5,505 nucleotides of DNA from contig JACZVB010000128.1 in assembly GCA_022572865.1 (NCBI GenBank), positions 1-5,505 on the forward strand, written 5' to 3'. Every line of letters begins with the position of its first letter. The first letter of the stretch is position 1. Origin of the DNA: Chloroflexota bacterium. GTDB taxonomy: Bacteria; Chloroflexota; Dehalococcoidia; Plut-88900. A model generated the notes under the pieces. It had not been told where the DNA came from and searched no databases. It saw nothing but the letters and a program-made list of their open reading frames with translations. Positions 4,072 to 5,505 of the stretch are shown here, one piece after another. The translations under genes and the position numbers were made by a program.

Positions 4072-5322
4072 CTAGGCAAGAAATCTCCAGTCGTAGGGGG
4101 CCTGGGAGAGCAGTTCAGGCCCGTCTTTGGTGATCAGGAGCTGCTCCTCCAGCTTCACCTGCTCCCTGCCATCCTCCCGGCCGAAGCTGGCTTCCATGCA
4201 GATCACCATGTTCTCCTTGATCTCGCCTACGTCGTTTCCAAAGCCGGTATCGCTGGTGTCGGGGAAATAGAGGGCCGGCCACTCGTCGGACATGCCCACG
4301 CCGTGGGCCAGCACCACGTACCGGTTGGCCTTGTACTCGTCGGGCACCTCGGGCATCGACTCCGCTATCTCTCGAAAGGCGACGCCGGGCCTGAACTTGG
4401 GTATGCCGACCTGTACGAATTCATAGGCCCGCTTATAGGCGTCTGTCTGCTCCTCATTGGGTTTAACATCGCCGCACAGGAAAGTACGGGAGATGTCGGC
4501 GAAGTAGCCGAGAGGCCCGGCCATGTCGGTATCCAGCGCCACCAGGTCCCCGGGCCGCACCACCCTTTCCGAGGCCTCCCGGTGAAGCCACGGGTTGGTG
4601 TTGCCTCCGGCGGCCAGCAGCTTGCCGTCGATCCTCTCTCCACCATATTCAAGGTTCACCGCCGACATTATTGAGAACAGCTTGTTCTCCGTCACCCCCG
4701 GCTCGATGGCGTCCCGCACCTTGCTGATGGCCACATCGGCTATGGCGCAGGCCTGGCGAATCAGGGCGATCTCGTCCACCGTCTTGATGGCCCGCGCCCA
4801 CCCGATGGGGGCCGTGGCCCCGCATATTTTCACCCCCTGGTCCGCCAGGGCGAAAATGCTGTCGGGGTCCATCCTGTCGACGCCGATCCTCTCCCCGGCG
4901 ATGCCCAACTCCTTCAGCACCCCCTTCATTCTTCCGGCCCATATATCGGTCGCCTCCAGGGTGTGGGTGCCGCACTGCCAGAACTCGAAGGTGAGCATAT
5001 CGCGAAGCTCTACATCTTCGCCCACCACAGGCCCCTCGACCCGGCTGGGCTGGAACAGAATGGGCCTTCCCTCCCGGGGCACCAGGACCGATCTGTTCTT
5101 GAAGCGCACCATGAAAGGCTCCATGAGCCGGGTCCCGGTGGCATAACGCATGTTGACCGGGTCCCAAAGGAGAATAGCCCCCAGGTCGGCCTTGACCAGC
5201 TCGGCCTGAAGCCGCTGTATCCGCTCCCGGCGCAGCCTCTTCACGTCCACCCGGGCCTCGAAGTCCACCACCTGACGCCCTAGTACGTCCTTCTCATGCA
5301 TCTGCTTTCTCTGTACTGCCAC
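4072..5322 (-). CDS. M24-family metalloenzyme (creatinase/aminopeptidase P fold), DddP-like
   Basis: 416 aa. Residues about 30-165 form a creatinase N-terminal domain (WDPVNMRYATGTRLMEPF, 53-70) and about 175-400 the pita-bread catalytic domain. Predicted metal ligands: Asp264, Asp266 (LDTD), Asp276 (ADISRT), His340, Glu377, Glu392 (KLEEQLLI). The His motif reads HGVGMSDEWP, not the HGxGxxxHE pattern of Xaa-Pro peptidases. From memory, this and the surrounding motifs (LLAAGGNTNPW, VALDTDMAGPLGYFADISRT, VLAHGVGMSDEWP) parallel the DMSP lyase DddP, whose catalytic Asp falls in the same DEWP and whose Tyr five residues before the His is matched by Tyr335. DddP cleaves DMSP to DMS and acrylate; activity here is unproven, and a peptidase or hydrolase remains possible. 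The GTG start at 5322 has GGGGGAGAG about 3-5 nt upstream. It is the first gene of a unit with two dehydratases. No signal peptide, so cytosolic. Confidence 0.9.
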   Translation of the reverse strand: MAVQRKQMHEKDVLGRQVVDFEARVDVKRLRRERIQRLQAELVKADLGAILLWDPVNMRYATGTRLMEPFMVRFKNRSVLVPREGRPILFQPSRVEGPVVGEDVELRDMLTFEFWQCGTHTLEATDIWAGRMKGVLKELGIAGERIGVDRMDPDSIFALADQGVKICGATAPIGWARAIKTVDEIALIRQACAIADVAISKVRDAIEPGVTENKLFSIMSAVNLEYGGERIDGKLLAAGGNTNPWLHREASERVVRPGDLVALDTDMAGPLGYFADISRTFLCGDVKPNEEQTDAYKRAYEFVQVGIPKFRPGVAFREIAESMPEVPDEYKANRYVVLAHGVGMSDEWPALYFPDTSDTGFGNDVGEIKENMVICMEASFGREDGREQVKLEEQLLITKDGPELLSQAPYDWRFLA

Positions 5323-5325
5323 CGT

Positions 5326-5334
5326 CTCTCCCCC
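5326..5334 (-). promoter_or_regulatory. Ribosome binding site for the M24 gene
   Basis: GGGGGAGAG on the minus strand, ending 3 nt before the GTG at 5322 (core GGAG spaced 5 nt). It supports GTG as the start over the in-frame ATG at residue 8. Confidence 0.65.
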
Positions 5335-5505
5335 GTTGGCTATGTCTGGTATTGTCCGCCGCTACTGAAAATCAGGTCCTCGTCACAGTCCTTTTAATTG
5401 GGCAATCCCCCATCGCAACCCCTGGGTCTCCAGCGCTCCCACTGCGCCCCTCGCCCCGGAATCGAAGATATCGAGGCATTAAAGACACCTCTCCCAACGG
5501 ACTTT
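5335..5505. other. Upstream region of the M24-dehydratase unit, no gene seen
   Basis: This leader should hold the promoter of the three-gene unit. An AT-rich patch near 5391-5400 (AATTAAAAG on the minus strand) is the only promoter-like text; no clear -35/-10 pair is visible. Short frames open to the right edge on the minus strand (up to about 43 codons) show no recognisable protein. Confidence 0.4.

Noticed and set aside
3637..4674. A 345-codon open frame on the plus strand
   Set aside because: Antisense to dehydratase B and the M24 gene, both of which have clear catalytic motifs on the minus strand.
4649..5167. A 172-codon minus-strand frame overlapping the M24 gene
   Set aside because: A shifted frame of the M24 gene; glycine/arginine-rich text without motifs. 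The M24 frame is intact throughout, so it is not a frameshift.
4072..5322. Ectoine hydrolase (DoeA/EutD) as the identity of the M24 gene
   Set aside because: The neighbouring dehydratases suggested it, but the HGVGMSDEWP and NTNPW motifs match DddP better than the ectoine hydrolase motifs I can recall.

Overview
This is a GC-rich bacterial window in which every credible gene lies on the minus strand, so it reads from right to left. The general repeat style, with GC-rich imperfect hairpins that translate to phrases such as VRQAHHER and FDRLRTNG, and the gene content resemble uncultured Chloroflexota (Dehalococcoidia-like) genomes. That assignment is an inference and is only moderately supported. 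I see no rRNA, tRNA, CRISPR array, transposase or integrase.

Right half (about 2083-5322): a tight three-gene unit. The first gene encodes an M24 (creatinase/aminopeptidase P fold) metalloenzyme. Its active-site layout matches, as I recall it, the DMSP lyase DddP rather than ordinary Xaa-Pro peptidases. Two tandem paralogous PLP-dependent serine/threonine-dehydratase-like enzymes follow. They are about 68% identical by hand alignment without gaps. Both intergenic gaps are exactly 12 bp, and all three genes use non-ATG starts (GTG, TTG, TTG). A GC-rich hairpin lies beyond the last stop codon.

Middle (about 1107-2082): a complete PduO-type ATP:cob(I)alamin adenosyltransferase, which makes coenzyme B12. 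Upstream of it is a 427-bp gene-free stretch filled with hairpin-forming repeats. A TATAAT box with an adjacent inverted repeat sits next to the adenosyltransferase start.

Left (1-1106): a small putative lipoprotein gene lies between a two-part hairpin repeat and a 24-bp perfect palindrome. Next comes the start of hisH, the glutaminase subunit of imidazole glycerol phosphate synthase (histidine biosynthesis), which runs off the left edge about 20 residues before its expected end.

The most interesting content is the DddP-like enzyme coupled to duplicated dehydratases. It could be a catabolic unit for a small zwitterionic or amino-acid-derived compound. Next in interest are the repeats, in which one short core (CTTG/TCGA) is interrupted by different small inserts.
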